A stretch of 6,404 nucleotides of DNA from an uncultured Roseiflexaceae bacterium (GTDB lineage: Bacteria; Chloroflexota; Chloroflexia; Chloroflexales; Roseiflexaceae): positions 1 through 6,404 of the forward strand of contig CALJIC010000348.1 of NCBI GenBank assembly GCA_937974195.1. Direction: 5' to 3'. The notes beneath the pieces are model-generated. The model had not been told where the DNA came from. It searched no databases and saw nothing but the letters and a program-made list of their open reading frames with translations. This document shows positions 1-5,782 of the stretch, one piece after another (position 1 is the first letter of the stretch; every line of letters begins with the position of its first letter). The translations under genes and the position numbers were made by a program.

Positions 1-612
1 AAGACGGTGCTGGAGCGCAAGGCGCCGCCCACCTTCGACATCCTGGTCGAGATCCGCAGCTGGGAGGAGGTGTGCGTCTACAGCGATGTGGCCGAGGCGG
101 TGGATGCCATGCTGCGCGGAGAGGCGCCGCACGCCGAGCTGCGCGTCAGGGGCGCCGACGGCAACATCCAGATCTCGGACAGCCCGTCGGTGGCCCCGAC
201 GGCGCCGGCGCTGCAGCGCAGGCCCCCGGCGGCGCCCCACGGCCGGCAGCGCATCTTCCCGGTCGGCCTCCGCTCGGACCGGCTGGCCGAGGCGATCCAG
301 GAGCTCGGCGTGCCGGCGACCGTCGAGCGCGAGCTCTCGCAGGCCACGATGGTGATGACGCTGCGCCAGTACTACCAGCGCGACGTGCCCTGGGTGCGGC
401 GCGCGGAGTCGCGCGGGGTGCCGGTCTACGTGCTGCGCGGTGGCAGCTACGCCAACATCCTGCGCCAGCTGGCCGGGATCTTCGACAGCCCCGGCGCCGA
501 GGAGCAGGGCGACGAGGAGGGCGGCGAGGAGAGCGACGCCGCGATGGGTCCGGAGGCCGCGGCGATCGGCCAGCTCCAGCGCCGCATCGCGGATCGCTAC
601 CGCGGCGAGTAG
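1..612 (+). CDS. Ycf45/R3H-family ATPase-type nucleic-acid-binding protein, C-terminal part (5' end outside window)
   Basis: The reading frame is open from base 1 (Lys-Thr-Val-Leu-Glu-Arg), so the gene starts upstream and about 203 residues are visible. The opening ERKAPPTFD, followed by EIRSWEEVCVYSDVAEAVDAM, matches my memory of the segment just after the AAA/SpoIIIAA-like ATPase core in cyanobacterial and Chloroflexota Ycf45-type proteins. A Pro/Ala linker follows (about 60-82), then a second conserved block (about 85-162) with FPVGLRSDRLAEAIQELG, MTLRQYYQRD and GVPVYVLR. These proteins are thought to bind single-stranded nucleic acid through a C-terminal R3H domain; the cellular role is unclear. 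Here an acidic stretch (AEEQGDEEGGEESD) is followed only by IGQLQRRIADRYRGE and a TAG stop. That looks like the first R3H helix with its Arg and His replaced and the rest absent. The Walker motifs would lie outside the window. Family call is fairly firm, function weak. Confidence 0.8.
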   Translation, partial: KTVLERKAPPTFDILVEIRSWEEVCVYSDVAEAVDAMLRGEAPHAELRVRGADGNIQISDSPSVAPTAPALQRRPPAAPHGRQRIFPVGLRSDRLAEAIQELGVPATVERELSQATMVMTLRQYYQRDVPWVRRAESRGVPVYVLRGGSYANILRQLAGIFDSPGAEEQGDEEGGEESDAAMGPEAAAIGQLQRRIADRYRGE

Positions 613-626
613 CGCGCTCCCCTGCG

Positions 627-665
627 GCGGCGGGCGCCTGCGGCGATGTCACGGGCGCCCGCCGC
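627..665. terminator. Perfect 12-bp hairpin between convergent genes, probable bidirectional terminator
   Basis: Bases 627-638 (GCGGCGGGCGCC) are the exact reverse complement of 654-665, with a 15-base loop. The hairpin fills most of the 58-bp gap between the stop of the Ycf45-type gene (610-612) and the stop of the oppositely oriented LysM gene (671-673). There is no T-run on either side, so it is not a textbook intrinsic terminator. Position and symmetry suggest it ends or stabilises both transcripts. Confidence 0.6.
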
Positions 666-670
666 GACGC

Positions 671-1759
671 TCACGGGATCACCAGCCGCGCGCCGACCGG
701 CAGGATGTTCGGGTTGGCGCCGATCGCCCCGCGGTTGGCGTCGTAGATGCGCCGCCACAGGCTGGCGTCGCCGTAGGTGCGCAGCGCGATGCCGGTGAGC
801 GTGTCCCCGGCCCGCACCACGTAGGTGGTGGCCTGGCGCGGGGCGGGCGTCACCGTCCGGGTGACCTCGCGCCGGACGACCTGGGCCCGCGACGGAGGCG
901 GCGGCGGCTTCGCCCCGCCCTGCGCCAGGAAGTCCGGGTCGAACTGGGTGCCGCGCAGGTGCACGAACGGGTCGCTGAAGTCCGGCGGCGGGATCACGAC
1001 GTACACGACCTCGCGGATGACCTCGCGCTGGACGACGGTCTGGGTCGCCGGCCGGCTCGGCGCTGGCTGGGCTGGCTGGGCCGGCTGGCTCGCCGGCTGC
1101 GCCGCGCTCGGCAGCGACTGCTTGGGCTGGAACGGCGGCTGGCTCTGAACCCCCTGCGCCGCAGTGCTAGCCGGAGCCGCTGCGGGCGCGGCCAGTGCGG
1201 CGCCGGGCAGCGCGTCGGCGATGCCGAGGGCGCTCGCCGGGGCCGTCTCCGCCGGCGGCTCGGCGGGCTCATCGGACGGCTGCAGCAGCGTCGAAGGGGC
1301 GACCGGCGGCAGCGCGGCCGAGGCGTCGGTCGCGGCGATGCTCGGCTGCACGATCGCCGGCGCCTGCGGCAGCAGCGCGGTCGAGTCGAAGACGACGTTC
1401 GTGCTCCCGGCGGCGTAGGAGGGCGCCGGCTGGGCGAGCGCGGGCTGGACGGGCGCCGCTGCGCCCCCCGCCGGAGCCTGCTGGGGGTCGGTCTCGGGCG
1501 GCCCGGCGTAGGCCGGGGCTGCGGCGCCGAGGGCCAGCGCTCCGGCGAGCGCGGCGGTTCCCAGGGCGCGCCGGAGGCGGTTCGGCGCCCGCAGGGGCAC
1601 GAGGCCACCCGCTGGCGGGCGCTGCGCGAGGGCGGCGGCGACCGTGGTGCCCGTGGTGGCGAGTGGGGCGCGCGCGAGCAGGCGCTCGAGCAGAAACTGC
1701 TCGTCGGTCAGCGGCAGCTGCGTGAGCAGCTCCTCAAGCAGTGGGTCGCTGCGGTGCAT
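671..1759 (-). CDS. Membrane-anchored or secreted LysM-domain protein with Pro/Ala-rich stalk
   Basis: This encodes 362 residues. I chose the ATG at 1759 because GGAGGAG (1762-1768) lies just before it; the frame is open further upstream, but that extension translates a palindrome-rich leader. Layout: a charged/leucine-rich N-terminal tail without a signal (1-60, containing LLEELLTQLPLTDEQFLLERL); an Arg-flanked hydrophobic segment (about 64-85, ending APAYA-G, so either a signal anchor or a late signal-peptidase site); a low-complexity Pro/Ala/Gln stalk (86-240); two similar Val/Arg stretches (VVQREVIREVVYVV at 242-255, VVRREVTRTVT at 294-304) around a PPP-rich piece; and a C-terminal LysM domain (311-362; YVVRAGDTLTGIALRTYGD, then IYDANRGAIGANPNILPVGARLVIP). 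LysM domains bind GlcNAc-containing glycans such as peptidoglycan, so an envelope location is likely. No catalytic domain is visible. It may be a structural or scaffold protein. Confidence 0.85.
   Translation of the reverse strand: MHRSDPLLEELLTQLPLTDEQFLLERLLARAPLATTGTTVAAALAQRPPAGGLVPLRAPNRLRRALGTAALAGALALGAAAPAYAGPPETDPQQAPAGGAAAPVQPALAQPAPSYAAGSTNVVFDSTALLPQAPAIVQPSIAATDASAALPPVAPSTLLQPSDEPAEPPAETAPASALGIADALPGAALAAPAAAPASTAAQGVQSQPPFQPKQSLPSAAQPASQPAQPAQPAPSRPATQTVVQREVIREVVYVVIPPPDFSDPFVHLRGTQFDPDFLAQGGAKPPPPPSRAQVVRREVTRTVTPAPRQATTYVVRAGDTLTGIALRTYGDASLWRRIYDANRGAIGANPNILPVGARLVIP
1061..1102. repeat. Short tandem repeat encoding QPA units in the LysM protein stalk
   Basis: Imperfect repeats of GGCTGG/GCTGGC units run through this stretch on the plus strand. 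On the coding strand they give the peptide QPASQPAQPAQPAPS within residues 219-237 of the LysM protein. Such a repeat could vary in length between strains and change the reach of the stalk. Confidence 0.5.
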
Positions 1760-1761
1760 AG

Positions 1762-1768
1762 CTCCTCC
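1762..1768 (-). promoter_or_regulatory. Ribosome binding site deciding the LysM protein start
   Basis: The minus strand reads GGAGGAG-CT-ATG. This is a strong Shine-Dalgarno match close to the ATG at 1759 and rules against the longer in-frame start at 1897. Confidence 0.7.
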
Positions 1769-1848
1769 ACTCCCTTTCAGAAACGGGGAGTGCGAGGGAC
1801 TTCGTCCCTCGGAACCACCCCAGACAGCCGCGCAGGCGTCGTCTGCGT
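1769..1848. repeat. Three consecutive palindromes in the leader of the LysM gene
   Basis: Three inverted repeats follow one another directly upstream of the ribosome binding site. The first pairs ACTCCC-TTT (1769-1777) with AAA-(CG)-GGGAGT (1781-1791), around the loop CAG. The second pairs CGAGGGAC (1793-1800) exactly with GTCCCTCG (1804-1811), around a three-base loop. Flanking GTG (1790-1792) and CAC (1816-1818) could extend it beyond a bulge; the first and second structures share bases at 1790-1791. The third pairs CGCAG (1831-1835) with CTGCG (1843-1847). They could be a structured 5' leader, a terminator for the GGT-like gene upstream, or a dispersed palindromic repeat. The sequence cannot separate these. 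Confidence 0.6.
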
Positions 1849-1907
1849 GACAGAGCCGCGCGGACCCGCCGGTGCTATCCGCTACCGATTGTCCCACACA
1901 GGCCCGT

Positions 1908-1939
1908 GCGAATCAAGCCCGTCGGTAGGCTGATTTCGC
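1908..1939. terminator. Imperfect inverted repeat just after the GGT-like gene, possible terminator
   Basis: GCGAATCAAGCC (1908-1919) is nearly complementary to GGCTGATTTCGC (1928-1939); they pair with a one-base bulge on each side. It begins two bases after the TAG stop of the GGT-like gene on the minus strand. No T-run follows, so termination is only suggested by position. Confidence 0.4.
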
Positions 1940-1940
1940 G

Positions 1941-3548
1941 CTACCACCCGACCGCGCACCCGTCGCAGCGCGACTCGCTGCCGGCGACGAGCGCGCCCGA
2001 GGGCAGCCGCCAGATCGCCTGCCCGCGGCCGAAGCTGCCGACCTCGCCCTGGACCTGGACGGCGTGGCCGCGCCCGATCAGCCCCTCGACCACATGGCGC
2101 GGCGTCTCGAGCTCCAGGTGGACCGTCGCGCCCTCCACGCGCCAGCGCGGCGCGTCGAGCGCCGCCTGCGGGTTCAGCCCGTAGTCCACGCTGTTGACGA
2201 TCACCTGCGTGTGGCCCTGCGGCTGCATCTCGCCGCCCATCACCCCGAACGGGCCGACCGCCTCGCCGCCGCGGGTGAGGAAGCCGGGGATGATCGTGTG
2301 GTACGGGCGCTTGCCCGGCTCGAGCCGGTTCGGGTGCCCTTCCGCCAGCGTGAAGCCGTACCCGCGGTTCTGCAGTGCAATTCCAGTGCCGGGAACCACC
2401 ACGCCCGAGCCGAAGCCGTGGAAGTTCGACTGGATCATGCTGATCATCTGCCCGTCGCCGTCGGCCGCGCACAGGTAGACGGTGCCGCCGCGCGGGGGCG
2501 CGCCGGGCTCGGGGACGCGCGCCTCGGGGCCGATCAGCGCCCGCCGCGCCTCGAGGTAGCCGGGGTCCAGCAGCCCGCGCACCGGCACCTCGGCGCGCTC
2601 CGGGTCGGCGACGTAGCGGTACGCGTCGGCGAAGGCCAGCTTCATCGCCTCGATCTGCAGGTGGTAGGCCTCCGCCGACTCGCGCGGGTGGCGCCCCAGG
2701 TCGAGCCCGCCCAGGATGCCGAGCGCGATCAGCGCGGCGATCCCCTGCCCGTTCGGCGGGATCTCCCACACCGTGTAGCCGCGGTAGTCCACGCTGATCG
2801 GCTCGACCCAGGTGCTGGTGTGCGCCGCCAGATCGTCGGCGGTGATCAGCCCGCCGGTCGCGCGGGCGAAGGCGTGGATGGCCTGCGCGCTCTCCCCCTC
2901 GTAGAAGTCGCGCGCGTTGGTGGCGGCGATCCGCCGCAGCGTGGCGGCGTGGTCGGGGCTGACGAACCGCTCGCCGGCGCGCGGCGCCCGCCCTCCGGGC
3001 GCGAAGGTCTGCAGGAAGCCGGCGAACATCGGCTCGCGGCGCTGCCGCATCAGCTCCACGCCCCGCTCCCAGTTCCGCGCGACCGTCGGCGTGACGTGGT
3101 GGCCCTGCTCGGCGTAGGCGATCGCCGGCGCGAGCACCTCGGCGAAGGGCAGCCTGCCGAAGCGCGCGTGGAGGTCGGCCCAGGCCGCCGGCGCGCCCGG
3201 CACTGTCACCGGCAGCCAGCCGGTCGGCGGCATGTTGTCGAAGCCGGCGCGCTCGACCGCCTCGACCGTGAGCGCGGCCGGGGCGCGGCCGGAGCCGTTC
3301 AGCCCGTGCAGCCGCCCGCCGTCCCACACCAGCGCGAAGGCGTCGCCCCCGATCCCGTTCGAGGTCGGCTCGACGACCGTGAGGGTGGCCGCCATCGCGA
3401 TCGCAGCGTCGACCGCCGACCCGCCGCGCTGCAGCATCTGCAGACCGGCCTGCGCCGCCAGCGGGTGGCTGGTGGCGGCCACGCCGTTGCTGGCGACGAG
3501 CGGCAGCCGGCGGACGTGGTACGGCGACGAGTAGAGGTCCTGGAACAT
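1941..3548 (-). CDS. Gamma-glutamyltransferase-like Ntn hydrolase (acylase), cytoplasmic
   Basis: This is complete at 535 residues, the usual length for the family. The start at 3548 is supported by GGAGAAG five bases upstream. Family signatures: VASNGVAATSHPLAAQAGLQ and RGGSAVDAAIAMA near the N-terminus, VVEPTSNGIGGDAF (58-71), GVPGT-like VTVPGAPAAW (114-123), and RGGTVYLCAADGDG (353-366). Thr356 is the expected nucleophile; autocleavage before it would give chains of 355 and 180 residues. The C-terminus ends SESRCDGCAVGW, like the SDPR-DG ending of the family. No signal peptide is present, unlike periplasmic or secreted glutathione-degrading GGTs. The residues that hold the gamma-glutamyl group in E. 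coli GGT are not conserved by my alignment, and GVMGGEMQPQGHTQ (435-448) resembles the YwrD/cephalosporin-acylase-like branch. It is probably a hydrolase of a gamma-glutamyl or other acyl amide; the substrate is unknown. The gene has its own probable promoter and lies downstream of a terminator. Confidence 0.9.
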   Translation of the reverse strand: MFQDLYSSPYHVRRLPLVASNGVAATSHPLAAQAGLQMLQRGGSAVDAAIAMAATLTVVEPTSNGIGGDAFALVWDGGRLHGLNGSGRAPAALTVEAVERAGFDNMPPTGWLPVTVPGAPAAWADLHARFGRLPFAEVLAPAIAYAEQGHHVTPTVARNWERGVELMRQRREPMFAGFLQTFAPGGRAPRAGERFVSPDHAATLRRIAATNARDFYEGESAQAIHAFARATGGLITADDLAAHTSTWVEPISVDYRGYTVWEIPPNGQGIAALIALGILGGLDLGRHPRESAEAYHLQIEAMKLAFADAYRYVADPERAEVPVRGLLDPGYLEARRALIGPEARVPEPGAPPRGGTVYLCAADGDGQMISMIQSNFHGFGSGVVVPGTGIALQNRGYGFTLAEGHPNRLEPGKRPYHTIIPGFLTRGGEAVGPFGVMGGEMQPQGHTQVIVNSVDYGLNPQAALDAPRWRVEGATVHLELETPRHVVEGLIGRGHAVQVQGEVGSFGRGQAIWRLPSGALVAGSESRCDGCAVGW

Positions 3549-3553
3549 GGCTA

Positions 3554-3560
3554 CTTCTCC
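3554..3560 (-). promoter_or_regulatory. Ribosome binding site of the GGT-like gene
   Basis: The minus strand reads GGAGAAG-TAGCC-ATG, with five-base spacing. It fixes the start at 3548. Confidence 0.65.
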
Positions 3561-3613
3561 AGCGCTACAGAACTTCCGCGGTCGCCCTGCTGGTCTCCTG
3601 CGCCACCGCGATC

Positions 3614-3619
3614 TTTATA
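3614..3619 (-). promoter_or_regulatory. Possible -10 element (TATAAA) for the GGT-like gene
   Basis: The minus strand has TATAAA within an AT-rich patch (GAATATAAAGAT) that stands out in very GC-rich DNA. It lies between the SDR terminator and the GGT-like start. The matching -35 is poor (TTTTCT at 17-base spacing, inside the terminator T-run). A leader hairpin (CGCGGT 3577-3582 with ACCGCG 3605-3610) would lie between it and the start codon. Confidence 0.35.
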
Positions 3620-3634
3620 TTCCGCCGCAGAGCG

Positions 3635-3669
3635 AAAGAAAAAGGGGGGCGGAGATGGAAGAGCCTCCC
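3635..3669 (-). terminator. Intrinsic terminator of the SDR gene
   Basis: Downstream of the SDR stop (3682-3684) the minus strand has GGGG-A-GGC, a 12-base loop, then GCC-CCCC, followed directly by TTTTTCTTT. The stem is about seven pairs with one mismatch. This is the only hairpin plus T-run in the window. It separates the SDR transcript from the GGT-like gene. Confidence 0.7.
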
Positions 3670-3681
3670 CCGCATCCCACC

Positions 3682-4449
3682 CTAGGAGCCAAGCGCGATC
3701 CGCGGGATGCTTCGCCCGCCGTCGAGCACGATCGTGTGGCCGGTGGCCATCGCGAACGCCGGCGTGCAGACCAGGCAGACCAGCTCGGCGACCTCAGCGC
3801 GCGTGACGAGCCGGCCGGCGGGCGTCGCGGCCGTCGCGCGCGCGGCGAACTCCGCGTCCATCTCCTCGTTCTCGGCGAGCAGGTCGGGCGCGATGGCGTG
3901 GATGCGCACCTCAGGGGCCAGCTCGAGCGCCAGCGCCTCGGTCAGGTACACGATGCCGCCCTTGGCCATGCCGTAGACCGAGTGGCTGCGGTGGCGGAAG
4001 TCGGTCGCGGCGATGTTGATGATCTGGCCGCTGCCGCGCTGCTTCATGTGGCGCCCGACCAGCTGTGTGAGCATGAAGGTGGCGCGCACGTTCCCGGCCA
4101 GCACGTGGTCGAAGTCGGCGAGCGGCAGCTCGAGGAACGGCGTGTCCACATACGGCCCGACGTTGTTCACCAGCACGTCGATCCGCCCGAAGTGCTCCAG
4201 CGTCTGCGCCACCAGCCGCTCGGTGTCCGCCTCGCTGGAGACGTCCGCCTGAAGCGCCAGCGCGCTGCCGCCCGCCCTGCGGATCTCGTCGCACAGCGCC
4301 TCGGCGGCCTGCGCCGAGCGGTGGTAGTTGACGGCCACCTGCGCCCCGTAGTGGGCCATGCGGCGGGCGATCACCGCCCCGAGCGTCCGCGAGCCGCCGG
4401 TCACGAGGCAGACCTTGCCCCCGAGCCACTCCTCGATTGATCCAGACAT
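3682..4449 (-). CDS. Short-chain dehydrogenase/reductase (SDR), FabG/PTR1-like
   Basis: This is a 255-residue classical SDR. The start ATG at 4449 is chosen because AAGGA (4456-4460) lies six bases upstream and the Rossmann fold begins at once; the frame stays open to 4926 but has no family similarity there. Motifs: TGGSRTLG (17-24, cofactor-binding glycine motif), NYHRS (41-45, Arg suggesting NADPH preference), ADVS (68-71), NNVG (95-98), Asn120, YGMAK (Tyr159, Lys163) and the C-terminal TGHTIVLDGGRSI. SDRs of this type reduce a carbonyl or pteridine-like substrate in the cytoplasm with NAD(P)H. The usual catalytic Ser position in IINIAATDF appears to be Ala148, with a loop two residues shorter than in FabG. 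HYHRS-like and Y-x-MAKG motifs recall pteridine reductases, but I cannot name a substrate. It is probably transcribed alone: a terminator follows, and an operator-like repeat sits in its leader. Confidence 0.9.
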   Translation of the reverse strand: MSGSIEEWLGGKVCLVTGGSRTLGAVIARRMAHYGAQVAVNYHRSAQAAEALCDEIRRAGGSALALQADVSSEADTERLVAQTLEHFGRIDVLVNNVGPYVDTPFLELPLADFDHVLAGNVRATFMLTQLVGRHMKQRGSGQIINIAATDFRHRSHSVYGMAKGGIVYLTEALALELAPEVRIHAIAPDLLAENEEMDAEFAARATAATPAGRLVTRAEVAELVCLVCTPAFAMATGHTIVLDGGRSIPRIALGS

Positions 4450-4455
4450 CTGCAA

Positions 4456-4460
4456 TCCTT
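4456..4460 (-). promoter_or_regulatory. Ribosome binding site of the SDR gene
   Basis: The minus strand reads AAGGA-TTGCAG-ATG. It selects the ATG at 4449 over upstream in-frame starts. Confidence 0.6.
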
Positions 4461-4473
4461 CGACAAATCGTTG

Positions 4474-4505
4474 AGAGGAGGTCACCGGCACCCGTGACCC
4501 TCTCT
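4474..4505. promoter_or_regulatory. Operator-like or leader inverted repeat before the SDR gene
   Basis: The 12-base arms 4474-4485 (AGAGGAGGTCAC) and 4494-4505 (GTGACCCTCTCT) match at 10 of 12 positions. The inner GGTCAC/GTGACC is perfect around an eight-base spacer. The repeat ends 25 bases before the SDR start. It could be a dimeric regulator site or an RNA hairpin just upstream of the ribosome binding site. Confidence 0.45.
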
Positions 4506-4531
4506 GCGGACGAGCGGGCCCGACGCTGTGA

Positions 4532-4550
4532 GGTGCCGCGATTGCGCACC
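4532..4550. repeat. Second small inverted repeat upstream of the SDR gene
   Basis: GGTG-(C)-CGC (4532-4539) pairs with GCG-CACC (4544-4550) around GATT, with one bulged base. It lies in the 218-bp gap between the lipoprotein and SDR genes. No clear -10/-35 pair was found in that gap; TACACT near 4554-4559 on the minus strand is a weak -10 candidate. Confidence 0.3.
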
Positions 4551-4667
4551 AAGTGTACCATGCTCTCGGGCGCGCTCGGTTTCGTGAGGGGGTGAGTGAG
4601 GGCGCGGTGTCTGGCTGGCCGCGCGCTTTCGGCGATGCGCCGGCGGCGTTCGGTTCGAGGAGCGGCT

Positions 4668-5771
4668 TCAGCGGCGCTGCGCCGGCCGCAGGTGAACGAC
4701 GCCGGCTTCGGTCGTGAGCCAGAGGGAGCCGTCCGGGGCGAAGGTCAGCCCGCCCACCGCCGCGGCGCCCGGGTCGTGCAGCTCCCAGCGGTCGCCATCG
4801 AAGCGCGCCAGGCCGCTTCCCACGGGCGCGTCCCCGCTGATCGCCCACAGGTCGCCGTCCGGCGCCACGGCCAGCTCGTGGACCCGGAGCTCCGCAGCCC
4901 GGCCGTCGATCGGATACACGCGCCACGTCCGGCCGTCGAAGCTCGCGGCGCCGCCTGTGCCGCCGACCCAGAGCGTGCCGTCCGGCGCCACAGCCACGGC
5001 GAGCGGGTTCTGGAGTTGGAGCTGGCTCGTCACATCACGCGTCGCGCCGCTCGGGTCGATCGCCACCAGCCCTGGGTCGGCCGGGTCGAGCGGCGAGCGG
5101 GTCACCCAGGCGGCACCATCGGGCGTGATCGCGGCGCGCAGCGGGTAGAAGCCGTCGAACGCCCGCCTGCCCTGGGCGTCGATCCGGTGTAGGGCGAAGT
5201 CGGTCGTGAGCCACACCGAGCCCTGCGGCCCGAAGTCGATCGCGTGGGCCCGCCCGGTGTTCTGGCCGCAGGGCGCCGCCAGCTCCCAGCGCCCTGCGCT
5301 GTAGCGCGCGGCGTCACACCCTGCGGCGGCCCACAGCGCGCCGTCGGGGCCGCGGGCCAGCACCTGCGCCGGGAGCGGGGAGGCGGTCTCCTCGCGCCAC
5401 GCGCTGCCGTCGAAGCGCAGCAGCCGCGGCTCGGACCCGCCGGTCGCCAGCCACAGCTCGCCGTCGGCGGCGACCGCCACGGCCGCGATCTGCCGCAGCG
5501 GCAGGCCCGCCGCGCCCAGCCCGGCCTCAGCGAATACCGCCAGGAGTTCGTCGCCGGTGGTGGTGCGCGCCGGCGCGCCGGGAGGGAGTTGCCCCGCCGC
5601 GAGCCGCGTCGCCAGCGACACGGGCGTGGGCGTGCGCGCCGTCGCGGGTGTGCGCGTCGGCACGGGCGGCGGGATGGGCGTGGCGGTCGGGCTTCCCCCA
5701 GCGGCCGCCCCGCAGCCTGCCAGCCACACGGCGGCGAGCAGCGCGAGGCAGAGGGCTCTGGACGCCGCCAT
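4668..5771 (-). CDS. Seven-bladed beta-propeller lipoprotein
   Basis: This encodes 367 residues. The N-terminus is a lipoprotein signal peptide (LLAAVWLAGC, lipid-modified Cys20), followed by a flexible Pro/Thr linker (about 27-51), so the protein should sit on the outer face of the membrane. After a short helical-looking segment come seven evenly spaced blade motifs of the form PDG-x-LW: DGELW 103, DGALW 143, QGSVW 183, DGAAW 218, DGTLW 264, DGDLW 305 and DGSLW 347. The spacing is 35-46 residues, which fits one seven-bladed propeller. FDG-x-x-W motifs recur between them (120-125, 278-283, 324-329). Such propellers resemble two-component-regulator sensor propellers and virginiamycin B lyase-like folds; here no kinase or catalytic residues are seen, so a binding or sensing role is a guess. 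Cys152 and Cys168 could form a disulfide. The ribosome site GAGG (5781-5784) overlaps the stop of the upstream gene, so the two are co-translated. Confidence 0.85.
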   Translation of the reverse strand: MAASRALCLALLAAVWLAGCGAAAGGSPTATPIPPPVPTRTPATARTPTPVSLATRLAAGQLPPGAPARTTTGDELLAVFAEAGLGAAGLPLRQIAAVAVAADGELWLATGGSEPRLLRFDGSAWREETASPLPAQVLARGPDGALWAAAGCDAARYSAGRWELAAPCGQNTGRAHAIDFGPQGSVWLTTDFALHRIDAQGRRAFDGFYPLRAAITPDGAAWVTRSPLDPADPGLVAIDPSGATRDVTSQLQLQNPLAVAVAPDGTLWVGGTGGAASFDGRTWRVYPIDGRAAELRVHELAVAPDGDLWAISGDAPVGSGLARFDGDRWELHDPGAAAVGGLTFAPDGSLWLTTEAGVVHLRPAQRR

Positions 5772-5782
5772 CAGGGCTCGCC

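Noticed and set aside
1760..1897. N-terminal extension of the LysM protein from the ATG at 1897
   Set aside because: The extra 46 residues translate the hairpin cluster, while a strong ribosome site stands right before the ATG at 1759.
440..1933. A 497-codon plus-strand open frame opposite the LysM gene
   Set aside because: The translation is Arg/Gly/Ala-rich with no family motif, and it runs antisense through the LysM domain and the palindromic leader. It is a shadow of GC-rich coding DNA.
2064..3806. A 580-codon plus-strand open frame opposite the GGT-like gene
   Set aside because: It is antisense to a gene with clear catalytic motifs, the translation is low-complexity, and there is no ribosome site. 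It is a GC-driven shadow.
4474..4560. T-box or other riboswitch in the SDR leader
   Set aside because: Some GGGT/GGTGCC wording recalls a T-box, but the conserved antiterminator bulge sequence and a terminator alternative are absent.
4450..4926. N-terminal extension of the SDR up to 4926
   Set aside because: It would overlap the end of the propeller lipoprotein gene, and SDRs begin within a few residues of the glycine motif. A ribosome site supports 4449.
4596..5192. Plus-strand open frames opposite the lipoprotein gene
   Set aside because: The minus strand has a lipobox and seven regular blade motifs; the plus-strand translations have no recognisable features.
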